This document shows, one piece after another, positions 18,091 through 25,492 of a DNA stretch of 64,000 nt. The notes beneath the pieces were generated by a model. The model did not search any database. It saw nothing but the letters and a program-made list of their open reading frames with translations, and had not been told where the DNA came from. The position numbers and the translations under genes were made by a program. How positions within the stretch are numbered: the first letter of the stretch is position 1; every line of letters begins with the position of its first letter. The stretch spans positions 17,865 through 81,864 of the forward strand of contig CAYSCW010000008.1 of assembly GCA_964429795.1 (NCBI GenBank), written 5' to 3'. The stretch comes from CAYSCW01 sp964429795 (GTDB lineage: Bacteria > Acidobacteriota > Aminicenantia > Aminicenantales > Aminicenantaceae).

Positions 18091-18291
18091 TCAAACATCA
18101 TAAGGAAGCATCTTTTTGATTCTTTTTATATCGGAGGGACTGATGGTCGTCTTCCTGCCCAATCCCCTTTTTCTCTTCGCTGACTTCTTGGTGAGAATGT
18201 GGCTTTTGTAGGCCTTACTGTGAACGATCTTCTTCCGTCCTGTTACTTTGAACCTCTTCTTTGCCCCCCTGTGCGTCTTTAGTTTTGGCAT
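18091..18291 (-). CDS. rpmI: 50S ribosomal protein L35
   Basis: 66-residue ribosomal protein (MPKLKTHRGAKKRFKVTGRK at the start). The ATG is preceded by AGGAGG with a five-base gap. Its first 77 bases are also read in another frame as the end of infC, so ribosomes finishing infC run over the rpmI start region. The two proteins constrain the same bases. Confidence 0.96.
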   Translation of the reverse strand: MPKLKTHRGAKKRFKVTGRKKIVHSKAYKSHILTKKSAKRKRGLGRKTTISPSDIKRIKKMLPYDV

Positions 18292-18847
18292 CTTTTCCTC
18301 CTGATTTCCCGGGACTTAGCATAGCCGATACAGCCCAGGGCTGAGTGCGGATATCACCATCCTGATGACCTAGTCCCTTCACATCCTCGAACACTCTGTC
18401 TAATATCTGCTGAGCCAACTCAGGCTTGGCTTTCTCTCTCCCCCGAAGCATCACTGTGATCTTGACCTTATTGCCTTCCTTCAAGAAACGTTGGACATGT
18501 CGAATCTTGAAGTTGTAGTCGTGAATACTGATTTTTGGTCTGAATTTTATCTCTTTGACCTGAATCTGCTTCTGGTGTTTTTTGGCTTCATGGGCTTTCT
18601 TATGCAATTCATAGAGGTATTTCCCGTAATCCATGATGCGGCAGACCGGAGGATCAGCCTGGGGTGCCACTTCAACCAAGTCCAAATTCCTCTCGCTGGC
18701 CAGATTCAGAGCTTCCGAAAGAAGGAAGATCCCGAGCTGCTTTTTATCTTCGTCGATGATCCTTACTTGCTTTGCGTTTATCCTTTCGTTTATCCTATGG
18801 GGCTTCGTTGACCTCACTCGTCCAGGATAAAAACTCCGTCTTCTGAT
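18215..18847 (-). CDS. infC: Translation initiation factor IF-3, probable AUC start
   Basis: IF-3 checks start-codon pairing in the 30S subunit. Conserved blocks: HRINERINAKQVRIID, LDLVEVAPQADPPVCRIMDY and KEIKFRPKISIHDYNFKIRH. No ATG starts the frame. A GTG at 18817 would lack a ribosome-binding site and drop conserved-looking residues, whereas AAAGGAGG at the thrS end is six bases ahead of an ATC codon at 18845-18847 that reads on as RRRSFYPGRVRSTKPHRI. A second ATC lies one codon earlier. Non-standard starts (AUU in E. coli) allow IF-3 to repress itself. After SAMLSPGK the protein runs about 28 residues further than usual, overlapping rpmI. Confidence 0.9.
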   Translation of the reverse strand: MRRRSFYPGRVRSTKPHRINERINAKQVRIIDEDKKQLGIFLLSEALNLASERNLDLVEVAPQADPPVCRIMDYGKYLYELHKKAHEAKKHQKQIQVKEIKFRPKISIHDYNFKIRHVQRFLKEGNKVKITVMLRGREKAKPELAQQILDRVFEDVKGLGHQDGDIRTQPWAVSAMLSPGKSGGKDAKTKDAQGGKEEVQSNRTEEDRSQ

Positions 18848-18859
18848 GATTGACCTCCT

Positions 18860-20782
18860 TTAAAGATTAAAGCTGAATGTTTTAGTTTTGTCCATTTCTT
18901 TTATTTTTTCAAGGATTTCATAGGGGTTGACTTCCCCTTTATCTCCAAGAGTATGGATCCTCAGGGATGCGGTCCCTTGTTTGACTTCTTTGTCGCCAAC
19001 AACAAGAATTATGGGTATCTTTTGGGTTTCTGCGTCCCGGATTTTGTATCCCACTTTTTCACGCCGTAAGTCCTCTGCGGAGCGTATTCCTTCCTCCCTG
19101 AACCTCTTTCCCAAAGAAACGGCATAATCATTATGTCTGTCAGCAATGGGTATGATCATTACTTGGACTGGAGCCAGCCACACAGGAAAATTTCCTTTAT
19201 ACTGTTCGATCAAAATTCCGAAGAATCTCTCCAGTGATCCCAAGAGAGCCCTGTGGATGAGATAGGGCCTGTGAGCCATTCCATCTTGACCAATATAGCT
19301 CAAATCAAACCTCTCAGCTAGGTTGAAATCCAGCTGGATAGTTGTGCACTGCCAAGATCTCTGAAGAGCGTCCTTGATCTTGATATCGATCTTAGGCCCA
19401 TAGAATACACCCTCCCCCTTATCTACCTCGAAATCGAGGTCCACATCCGCCATGGATTTTCGCAGAGCCTCGGTCGCTTTATCCCAGTCTTTTTTCAGCC
19501 CACAATACTTCTCTGGACAAGTGGAAAGGAAAACAGCGTACTCTCGAAACCCGAATGTCTTCAGAATCCTCAAGGCCAAGGCAATGACTCTCTTGACCTC
19601 ATCCTCCAGCTGGTCTTCTCTGCAAAAGATATGAGCATCATCCTGAGTGAATCCTCTAGCCCTCATGAGCCCATGAAGGACGCCGCTTCTCTCATAGCGA
19701 TAAACTGTGCCCAGCTCTGCCCAACGCAGGGGAAGATCCCGGTAGCTTCGCTGTCTTGAGTTGTAGACCATGATATGGAAGGGGCAATTCATGGGTTTCA
19801 ACTCATACTCTATATCTTCTATCTGGAGAGGAGGGTACATCGCTGTGTAAAATTCTGTATGGCCGCTCCGTCGCCAGACATCCAGCTTGGCTAGATGAGG
19901 AGTATAGAGGAAGTCATAGCCATCCTTGATATGTTCTTCGTACCAATAGTTCTCGATGATACGCCGGACCGTAGCTCCTTTGGGATGCCAGAGGATCAAT
20001 CCAGCCCCCAAGTCTTCATGAAAACTGAAGAGATCGAGTTCTGGCCCGATCTTGCGGTGATCCCTCTTCTTGGCTTCCTCGAGCAAAGACAAGTGATTCG
20101 CCAAGTCTTCTTTCTTGAAGAACGCTGTTCCATAAATTCTTTGCAACTGCTTACCCTTCTCGTCCCCTTTCCAATAAGCCCCAGATACAGAAAGAAGCTT
20201 GAAATGCTTTGTGTGTTTTGTGGAGGGAAGATGAGGGCCCAAGCAGAAATCGATGAAGTCTCCCTGCTCATAGCAGGTCACTTCTTCTCCGCCTTTTTCC
20301 TCAATCAGCTCCACCTTAAGCTCCTGCCCAAATTTGTGGAAGAGGCGGAGGGCTTCTTTCTTGGAGAGAATCACTTTCTTGATAGGAATATCGCCCCGGG
20401 CAAACTCCTTCATTTTGGCCTCTATGGAGGCCAGATCCTCGAGTGTGAAAGGTTTGTCTCGTAAAAAATCATAGTAAAAACCGTCTTCTACAGCCGGCCC
20501 CACTCCCGTCTGAGTCCCAGGAAATAGCTCTAATACAGCATGGGCTAAAAGATGGGCAGCACTGTGCCTTAAAATCTCTATGGCCTCTTTAGAATCTGAA
20601 TAAACCCATTGAATCTCTATATCCTCCACCACTTGTGTTCCCAATTCAACGATCTGCCCATTGACCTTTGCCAGGAGGGGCTCAGGAGAAAGTTTTAGAC
20701 GAACGCAAAAATCCGAAAGCTTTGTTCCCTTTTCGATGGTGTGAACAGACCCCTCGGTCCGAACCTTAACTAAATTAGCCAT
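18860..20782 (-). CDS. thrS: Threonyl-tRNA synthetase
   Basis: Class II synthetase, 640 residues, full length. Domains: TGS (about 1-62), N-terminal editing domain with HSAAHLLAHAV and the second-half Cys/His region (CYEQGDFIDFCLGPHLPST), catalytic core with the zinc-ligand Cys in KPMNCPFHIMVY and motif 2 in TVYRYERSGVLHGL, and a C-terminal anticodon domain (APVQVMIIPIADRH). The stop is ten bases from the infC start, and the infC ribosome-binding site overlaps it. Leader between tRNA-Val and thrS is only 84 bases; no T-box is apparent. Confidence 0.97.
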   Translation of the reverse strand: MANLVKVRTEGSVHTIEKGTKLSDFCVRLKLSPEPLLAKVNGQIVELGTQVVEDIEIQWVYSDSKEAIEILRHSAAHLLAHAVLELFPGTQTGVGPAVEDGFYYDFLRDKPFTLEDLASIEAKMKEFARGDIPIKKVILSKKEALRLFHKFGQELKVELIEEKGGEEVTCYEQGDFIDFCLGPHLPSTKHTKHFKLLSVSGAYWKGDEKGKQLQRIYGTAFFKKEDLANHLSLLEEAKKRDHRKIGPELDLFSFHEDLGAGLILWHPKGATVRRIIENYWYEEHIKDGYDFLYTPHLAKLDVWRRSGHTEFYTAMYPPLQIEDIEYELKPMNCPFHIMVYNSRQRSYRDLPLRWAELGTVYRYERSGVLHGLMRARGFTQDDAHIFCREDQLEDEVKRVIALALRILKTFGFREYAVFLSTCPEKYCGLKKDWDKATEALRKSMADVDLDFEVDKGEGVFYGPKIDIKIKDALQRSWQCTTIQLDFNLAERFDLSYIGQDGMAHRPYLIHRALLGSLERFFGILIEQYKGNFPVWLAPVQVMIIPIADRHNDYAVSLGKRFREEGIRSAEDLRREKVGYKIRDAETQKIPIILVVGDKEVKQGTASLRIHTLGDKGEVNPYEILEKIKEMDKTKTFSFNL

Positions 20783-20866
20783 GAATTTTGTATGTATTCA
20801 AAAGTGAAGGCCAAACGACTCTGGCACGTGTGTTCTTTTCCTCCTGAATACCTTCTCCTACAAAAA

Positions 20867-20941
20867 TGGTAGGCGCGGAGGGTATCGAACCCTCGACCTC
20901 TTCCGCGTCAAGGAAGCACTCTACCACTGAGCTACGCGCCT
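20867..20941 (-). tRNA. tRNA-Val (anticodon GAC)
   Basis: Full cloverleaf on the minus strand: acceptor AGGCGCG with CGCGCCT (seven perfect pairs), D-stem GCTC/GAGT, anticodon stem CTTCC/GGAAG around loop TTGACGC (anticodon GAC), T-stem GAGGG/CCCTC with loop TTCGATA, and an encoded CCA. It lies 84 bases ahead of thrS and downstream of a good promoter, so it probably heads the operon and is cut from the primary transcript. Confidence 0.95.
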
Positions 20942-20956
20942 AATTTATCAGCTAAT

Positions 20957-20985
20957 AGTTTAATCATTTACCCCCAGAGTGTCAA
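20957..20985 (-). promoter_or_regulatory. Sigma-70-type promoter for tRNA-Val-thrS operon
   Basis: Minus strand TTGACA (20980-20985), 17-base spacer, TAAACT (20957-20962). The tRNA 5' end follows 15 bases after the -10 box. It is the only strong promoter seen ahead of the 15.5-kb run down to nadK. Confidence 0.7.
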
Positions 20986-21000
20986 CATAAGGGGATCAGC

Positions 21001-21197
21001 AGCATCCTTATTTCCCTGACAGTTTCAACAGCAGTCAGGTAAGCTGAGGAGGAAGTCATCCGCAGGCGAGCGGGCATGGTTCCTCGAAGAGGAGAGCGAG
21101 CCGAGGAATAAGCGGATTTTCCTCGCTGGGGAAAATCCGCGGGCTGACGAATTAGCTTACCTGACTGTTACCGCATCACGGTTTTGGGGATGCTTTC
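21001..21197. mobile_element. Structured intergenic repeat, core type B, copy 2, with flanking direct repeat
   Basis: Same interior as the copy at 5215: stem CAGTCAGGTAAGCT (21032-21045) pairs with AGCTTACCTGACTG (21154-21167), with two base pairs changed on both sides relative to the first copy, plus the TTCCTCG hairpin and the GCGGATTTTCC hairpin. Ends are degenerate versions of the shared terminal repeat (AGCATCC...GGATGCT). GGATCAGCAG at 20993-21002 and again at 21198-21207 brackets it, consistent with an insertion-made target duplication of 8-10 bp. Confidence 0.8.
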
Positions 21198-21289
21198 GGA
21201 TCAGCAGAGCAGTGATTCTTTCTCTTTTTTATGAAACCAATAAACCTGTTCAGAAAGGTTGGCCCCAGAGAGAATGTCCCCAGGAATCC

Positions 21290-21318
21290 TTGAAATATTC
21301 CCAAAAAAGAATTATAAA
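21290..21318 (+). promoter_or_regulatory. Promoter for the small phosphodiesterase gene
   Basis: TTGAAA (21290-21295), 17 bases, TATAAA (21313-21318). The predicted start of transcription is only about 11 bases ahead of the ATG at 21336. Confidence 0.5.
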
Positions 21319-21335
21319 ACTTATGTTTGATCCCA

Positions 21336-21818
21336 ATGATTGGAATTATGTCAGACTCCCATGATAATCTGCCTGCAATCAAGCAAGCTGTCCGTATCTT
21401 CAACCAGATTGGATGCGATCTGGTGATCCATACCGGTGACTTTGTGGCCCCTTTCGCTGCCCAGGAGCTCAAAGCTCTTTCTTGTCCGGTGAAGGCTGTC
21501 TTTGGCAATTGTGATGGAGAAAAAGAAGGGCTTAGACGAGCTTTTCACTCCGTGGGTGAAATCAAAGATGCTCCCTTCATCTTCAAAAACAACAATCTCG
21601 TTTGTCTGATTACACATATGCACACCTCTGTTTATGACTATCTTTCCTCTGGCAATTACGATGTCATCATCTTCGGACACACCCATAAACCTGAGATCAG
21701 AAAAGAGAAAAAGACATTGCTTCTTAATCCGGGGGAAACGGGAGGCTGGCTTTCCGGGAAAAAAACGGTCGCTCTCCTTGACCCCAAGAGATTGAGTGCT
21801 GAAATCATTCCTCTGTGA
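21336..21818 (+). CDS. YfcE/MJ0936-type metallophosphoesterase
   Basis: Small calcineurin-like phosphodiesterase, about 160 residues. The metal ligands are all in place: MSDSHDN, IHTGDFV, FGNCDGE, LITHMH and FGHTHKP, followed by LLLNPGETGGW. Members hydrolyse model phosphodiesters; natural substrates are mostly unknown. ATG at 21336 gives the family start MIGIMSDSHDN; an in-frame TTG at 21327 would add three residues. It stands alone, with repeats on both sides. Confidence 0.88.
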   Translation: MIGIMSDSHDNLPAIKQAVRIFNQIGCDLVIHTGDFVAPFAAQELKALSCPVKAVFGNCDGEKEGLRRAFHSVGEIKDAPFIFKNNNLVCLITHMHTSVYDYLSSGNYDVIIFGHTHKPEIRKEKKTLLLNPGETGGWLSGKKTVALLDPKRLSAEIIPL

Positions 21819-21865
21819 GTGATTCTTGATATCAAGAATCGAATCAGAGAAAAAAGAGCTAAACC

Positions 21866-21979
21866 ATGCCTCGAGGCATAGACAGACGACAAAAGCCGGC
21901 CTGGCAGAAATTCCGCAAGCCCTTGCCTCCCCCCTCCAAACCTCAATCCTCTAAAAAAAGATCCAAAAGAAAAAAATAA
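21866..21979 (+). CDS. Possible small basic protein (37 residues)
   Basis: An ATG frame encoding a short protein with Arg/Lys/Pro-rich composition, starting MPRGIDRRQKPAWQKF and ending in a Lys/Arg/Ser tail, with AAGAG a few bases upstream. It follows the phosphodiesterase on the same strand by 47 bases and ends 39 bases before a type A repeat. Composition resembles small nucleic-acid-binding or ribosome-associated proteins, but nothing is recognised. It could be a chance frame. Confidence 0.3.
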   Translation: MPRGIDRRQKPAWQKFRKPLPPPSKPQSSKKRSKRKK

Positions 21980-22018
21980 TCCTCATCAAAGAAAATAAGG
22001 TGCTTATCCAGAAAATGC

Positions 22019-22200
22019 TAAGCATCTCTATTTTCGTGATGAGTGAAGATATTTCATTGAGTGAGGTAATGAGGCGGCGGTCCTGTCCATCCGAAGCCCA
22101 TGGTGGAGGGTGGGAGGGTCTTTGGCGAGGATGGATAGGAACCGGCGCTGTAACTGATGATGTCCCTCATCATTAGCTATCACGGAAATAGAGATGCTTA
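22019..22200. mobile_element. Structured intergenic repeat, core type A, copy 2, with clear target duplication
   Basis: The best-preserved copy: 182 bp with 22-bp terminal inverted repeats carrying one mismatch (TAAGCATCTC at the left, GAGATGCTTA at the right). CCAGAAAATGC (22008-22018) abuts the left end and CTAGAAAATGC (22201-22211) abuts the right end: an 11-bp direct repeat with one mismatch, as expected of a transposition target duplication. The central stem pairs 22079-22092 with 22129-22143 around a G-rich loop. The right end is seven bases from the -35 box of the next gene. Confidence 0.85.
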
Positions 22201-22217
22201 CTAGAAAATGCCCTATG

Positions 22218-22246
22218 TTGTGAGCCAACCGCTAATCTGCTATACT
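22218..22246 (+). promoter_or_regulatory. Promoter for the COG2403-carbamate kinase-OTC operon
   Basis: TTGTGA (22218-22223), 17 bases, TATACT (22241-22246). A leader of about 44 bases ends in an AGGAG site nine bases ahead of the ATG. The upstream edge is almost touched by the repeat at 22019-22200, which could therefore influence its activity. Confidence 0.65.
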
Positions 22247-22296
22247 AATTTTTTTTTGGACTAAAGAAAGCCAGTTACTCGTTAGGAGTCAAGAAG

Positions 22297-23601
22297 ATGA
22301 AAAACGTGATCATCATGGGAGCAGCGGGAAGAGATTTCCACAACTTCAATGTTTTTTTCAGAGATAAAGAAGAATTCCGCGTTGTGGCCTTCACCGCGAC
22401 CCAGATTCCTGATATTGAAGACAGGAAATATCCCTCTGTTCTCTCCGGAAAACTCTATCCAGAGGGAATCCCCATCTTCTCAGAGGAAGAACTCTCTTCC
22501 TTGATCAGAAACCTGGAAGTCGATGAGGTCTACTTTTCCTACAGTGATGTTTCTCATGAATTCCTCATGCACAAGGCCTCAGAGGTTCTGGCCGCCGGGG
22601 CAAGCTTCACCCTCCTGGGTCCCAGAGAAACGATGATTAAAAGTAAACGGCCTCTGATCTCCGTCTGTGCCGTACGTACGGGCTGCGGAAAAAGTCAGAC
22701 CAGCCGTAAGATCGCCCTCCTTCTCAAGAAAAAAGGAAGAAAGGTGGTGGTCATTCGCCATCCCATGCCCTATGGAAATTTAGTCAAACAGAGGGTTCAG
22801 CGTTTTGCAAGCTATGAAGATATGATAAGAGAAGAATGCACCATCGAAGAAATGGAGGAATATGAGCCCCATGTCAAGAGCGGCATTGTGGTCTATTCCG
22901 GCGTAGATTACGGAGCTATTCTTGAACGAGCTGAAGAAGAAGCTGATATCATCCTTTGGGATGGGGGAAATAACGATTTTTCCTTCTACCAGCCCAAGCT
23001 TGAAATCGTAGTTGCCGATCCCCATCGAGCTGGCCATGAAATCCTCTATCATCCAGGCGAGACAAACTTCAGGAGAGCTCACGTCATCGTAGTCAACAAA
23101 ATAGATAGCGCCGAGAAAGAAAAAGTTGATCAGGTGCTGAAAAACATCAGAACATTCAATCCACAAGCGACCATCATCCGGGCCAACTCTTCCATCTTTG
23201 CGCCAGAAGGAAAAGAGATTACCGGCAAGAAGGTCCTGGTCATCGAGGATGGCCCCACCCTGACCCATGGGGAGATGCCTTACGGAGCCGGTGTGATCGC
23301 GGCCATAAAATACGGAGCAGCCCGCATCGTCGACCCCAGGCCCTACGCTGTAGGCAGTATTAAAAAGATTTTCTCTAAGTATACCCATCTGGACAGAGTT
23401 CTTCCGGCCATGGGCTATGGAAAGGAACAAATCGAAGAGTTGACCCAGACCATCGACAAGGTCGACTGTGAGCTTGTGGTGGGAGCCACACCCATCGACC
23501 TTTCCCGGCTGATCAAAACCAATAAAAAAATCATTCGGGTCACTTATGAGTTGGAAGAAATCGGTTCTCCCAATCTCAAGGAAATTCTTCAAAACTTCTG
23601 A
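22297..23601 (+). CDS. COG2403 P-loop NTPase, cyclic 2,3-diphosphoglycerate synthetase-like
   Basis: 434 residues. An N-terminal Rossmann-like part starts KNVIIMGAAGRDFHNFNVFF. A P-loop (VRTGCGKSQTSRKIA, about 128-142) follows, and a later VVNKIDSAE resembles a GTPase NKxD specificity motif. The family includes archaeal cyclic 2,3-diphosphoglycerate synthetase, and bacterial members are usually named after it, but most have no tested activity. It overlaps the carbamate kinase by one base and is followed by ornithine carbamoyltransferase, so a role linked to carbamoyl phosphate or citrulline is inferred. No arginine deiminase gene is beside it. Confidence 0.75.
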   Translation: MKNVIIMGAAGRDFHNFNVFFRDKEEFRVVAFTATQIPDIEDRKYPSVLSGKLYPEGIPIFSEEELSSLIRNLEVDEVYFSYSDVSHEFLMHKASEVLAAGASFTLLGPRETMIKSKRPLISVCAVRTGCGKSQTSRKIALLLKKKGRKVVVIRHPMPYGNLVKQRVQRFASYEDMIREECTIEEMEEYEPHVKSGIVVYSGVDYGAILERAEEEADIILWDGGNNDFSFYQPKLEIVVADPHRAGHEILYHPGETNFRRAHVIVVNKIDSAEKEKVDQVLKNIRTFNPQATIIRANSSIFAPEGKEITGKKVLVIEDGPTLTHGEMPYGAGVIAAIKYGAARIVDPRPYAVGSIKKIFSKYTHLDRVLPAMGYGKEQIEELTQTIDKVDCELVVGATPIDLSRLIKTNKKIIRVTYELEEIGSPNLKEILQNF

Positions 23602-24551
23602 TGAAAAGAAAAATCGCACTGATCGCTTTCGGAGGGAATGCTATCCTCCCTGAAAACCAGAGAGGGCTGCAGTCTGAACAAGCGAAAAATGCCCAGAAAG
23701 CGGCTCGTCTAATGATCCATGTGGTCAAAAAAGGATACGATCTGATCATCGTTCACGGAAACGGACCCCAAGTGGGAAATCTCCTCATGCAGATGGAGGA
23801 GGCCATCAACAAGATCCCTCCTTTCTCTCTGGAAATCTGCGACGCCATGACAGAAGGGAGTATGGGATATATGCTGGAGAGGGCTATCATCAACGAACTC
23901 CGCAAGAATTCTCTGGACAGGGAGGTCGCCACTTTGATCACCCAAGTAGTTGTGGACAAGGAAGATACGGCCTTCGATAACCCCACTAAACCCATCGGTC
24001 CTTTCTACACCAAATACAGAGCCCAGATGCTTGCCCGCCAGAAAAAGTGGAAGATGATTGAAGATGCAGGCCGGGGCTATCGCAAGGTGGTCCCTTCACC
24101 TAGACCAATAGATGTTGTTCCCAAGAGAGTCATCCAAGATTTGGTTCACTCTGGAAAGATCGTCATCACTGCGGGCGGAGGAGGAGTTCCCATCATCATC
24201 GACGGAAATGGCCTTTTCCAGGGTGTGGAGGCTGTCATTGATAAAGATCATGCAGCCAGCCTCATCGCCAGCGAAGTCAAGGCTGATCTGTTCATCATCT
24301 TGACTAACGTGGATCGGGTCTATCTGAATTATGGCAAGCCCGATGAAAAATCTATAGACGAGATGAGTGTAGACCAAGCCCAACCTTACCTTGACCAGGG
24401 CCAATTCCCGCCTGGTTCTATGGGGCCTAAGATCCAAGCAGCCATCGACTATATACATCATGGGGGAAAAGAAGTTATTATCACCTCTGCCAACCATCTC
24501 AAGGCCGCTCTCCTTAACCGCTCGGGAACGAAAATCAGAGAGACCCTCTAG
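23601..24551 (+). CDS. arcC: Carbamate kinase
   Basis: Interconverts ATP plus carbamate with ADP plus carbamoyl phosphate; usually works in the ATP-making direction during arginine or citrulline breakdown. 316 residues with the amino acid kinase fold: ALIAFGGNAILPENQRG at the start, IVHGNGPQVGNLL, ITAGGGGVPIIIDGNGL, and the family end PPGSMGPKIQAAIDYIHHGG. Its ATG shares a base with the previous stop (TGATG). Full length with no odd residues. Confidence 0.95.
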   Translation: MKRKIALIAFGGNAILPENQRGLQSEQAKNAQKAARLMIHVVKKGYDLIIVHGNGPQVGNLLMQMEEAINKIPPFSLEICDAMTEGSMGYMLERAIINELRKNSLDREVATLITQVVVDKEDTAFDNPTKPIGPFYTKYRAQMLARQKKWKMIEDAGRGYRKVVPSPRPIDVVPKRVIQDLVHSGKIVITAGGGGVPIIIDGNGLFQGVEAVIDKDHAASLIASEVKADLFIILTNVDRVYLNYGKPDEKSIDEMSVDQAQPYLDQGQFPPGSMGPKIQAAIDYIHHGGKEVIITSANHLKAALLNRSGTKIRETL

Positions 24552-24560
24552 GAGGATGTG

Positions 24561-25490
24561 ATGTTAGAGGACTTTTTGACTATCCATGATCTTTCACTCT
24601 ATGAATTCAATCAAATCTTGGATCTCACTTTAAAGGTCAAAGAACAGCCCCAGCGCTACCGCAATAAACTCAGAAATAAAATACTGGCCATGATATTCGA
24701 AAAGCCCTCCTTGCGCACAAGAGTGACTTTTGAGGTGGGAATGCTTGAACTCGGAGGAGAAGCTATCTATCTCAGCCCTTCAGATATCCAACTGGGAACG
24801 AGAGAAAGTCTCTACGATGTGGGCAAGAATTTGGAACGTTGGGTAGATGGTATCATGATCAGAACATTCGCTCATGATAATGTGGTCAAGCTTGCCCAAG
24901 CAGCTCGTGTACCTGTCATCAATGCTTTAACCGACCTTCTCCATCCCTGCCAGGCCCTGGCAGACTTTTTTACCCTCAGAGAAAAAAGGGGGGATTTGAA
25001 GAGCCTTAGGCTAGCTTACATTGGGGATGGGAACAATGTCTGTCACAGCCTTCTTTTGGCCTCGGCAAAAGCCGGATGTGAGATGATGGCGGCCACTCCT
25101 CCTGGATTCGAGCCAAACCCGGAAATTCTGAAACAGGCTGAAGAGGATGCCCAAGAAACAGAAGCCCGTTTTCACCTGACCAATGACCCCCAACAGGCCG
25201 CCCAAGATGCCGATGTGATCTATACCGATGTCTGGGCTTCCATGGGACAAGAAAAAGAAAAGGAAGAAAGGGCCTCTACTTTCACTCCCTTTCAAATCAA
25301 CAAAGAGTTGATGGCGAGGGCCAAGAGCGACGCTGTTTTTATGCACTGCCTCCCTGCCCACAGAGGAGCAGAGGTGACAGATGAAGTCATCGATTCTTCA
25401 CAATCCATCGTTTTTGACCAGGCAGAAAATAGACTTCACGTTCAAAAAATCATTATGCTATTATTATTAGGGAAGGAAAAGAATATTTAA
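24561..25490 (+). CDS. argF: Ornithine carbamoyltransferase
   Basis: Exchanges ornithine plus carbamoyl phosphate with citrulline plus phosphate. About 309 residues with the carbamoyl-phosphate site FEKPSLRTRVTFE, the HPCQALADFFTL motif and the ornithine-side MHCLPAHRG. ATG at 24561 is preferred to a GTG one codon earlier since AGGAGG ends five bases ahead. With carbamate kinase next door a catabolic role (citrulline phosphorolysis, ATP gain) is as likely as arginine synthesis; the sequence alone does not tell catabolic from anabolic forms. No other arg gene is present. Confidence 0.92.
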   Translation: MLEDFLTIHDLSLYEFNQILDLTLKVKEQPQRYRNKLRNKILAMIFEKPSLRTRVTFEVGMLELGGEAIYLSPSDIQLGTRESLYDVGKNLERWVDGIMIRTFAHDNVVKLAQAARVPVINALTDLLHPCQALADFFTLREKRGDLKSLRLAYIGDGNNVCHSLLLASAKAGCEMMAATPPGFEPNPEILKQAEEDAQETEARFHLTNDPQQAAQDADVIYTDVWASMGQEKEKEERASTFTPFQINKELMARAKSDAVFMHCLPAHRGAEVTDEVIDSSQSIVFDQAENRLHVQKIIMLLLLGKEKNI

Positions 25491-25492
25491 CC

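Noticed and set aside
20783..20866. T-box or other leader control of thrS
   Set aside because: The leader is only 84 bases between the tRNA and the start codon, too short for a T-box, and no specifier-loop pattern is visible.
22780..23619. Long antisense frame (279 codons) opposite the COG2403 gene
   Set aside because: Same reason: shadow of a conserved gene, without a promoter or ribosome-binding site.
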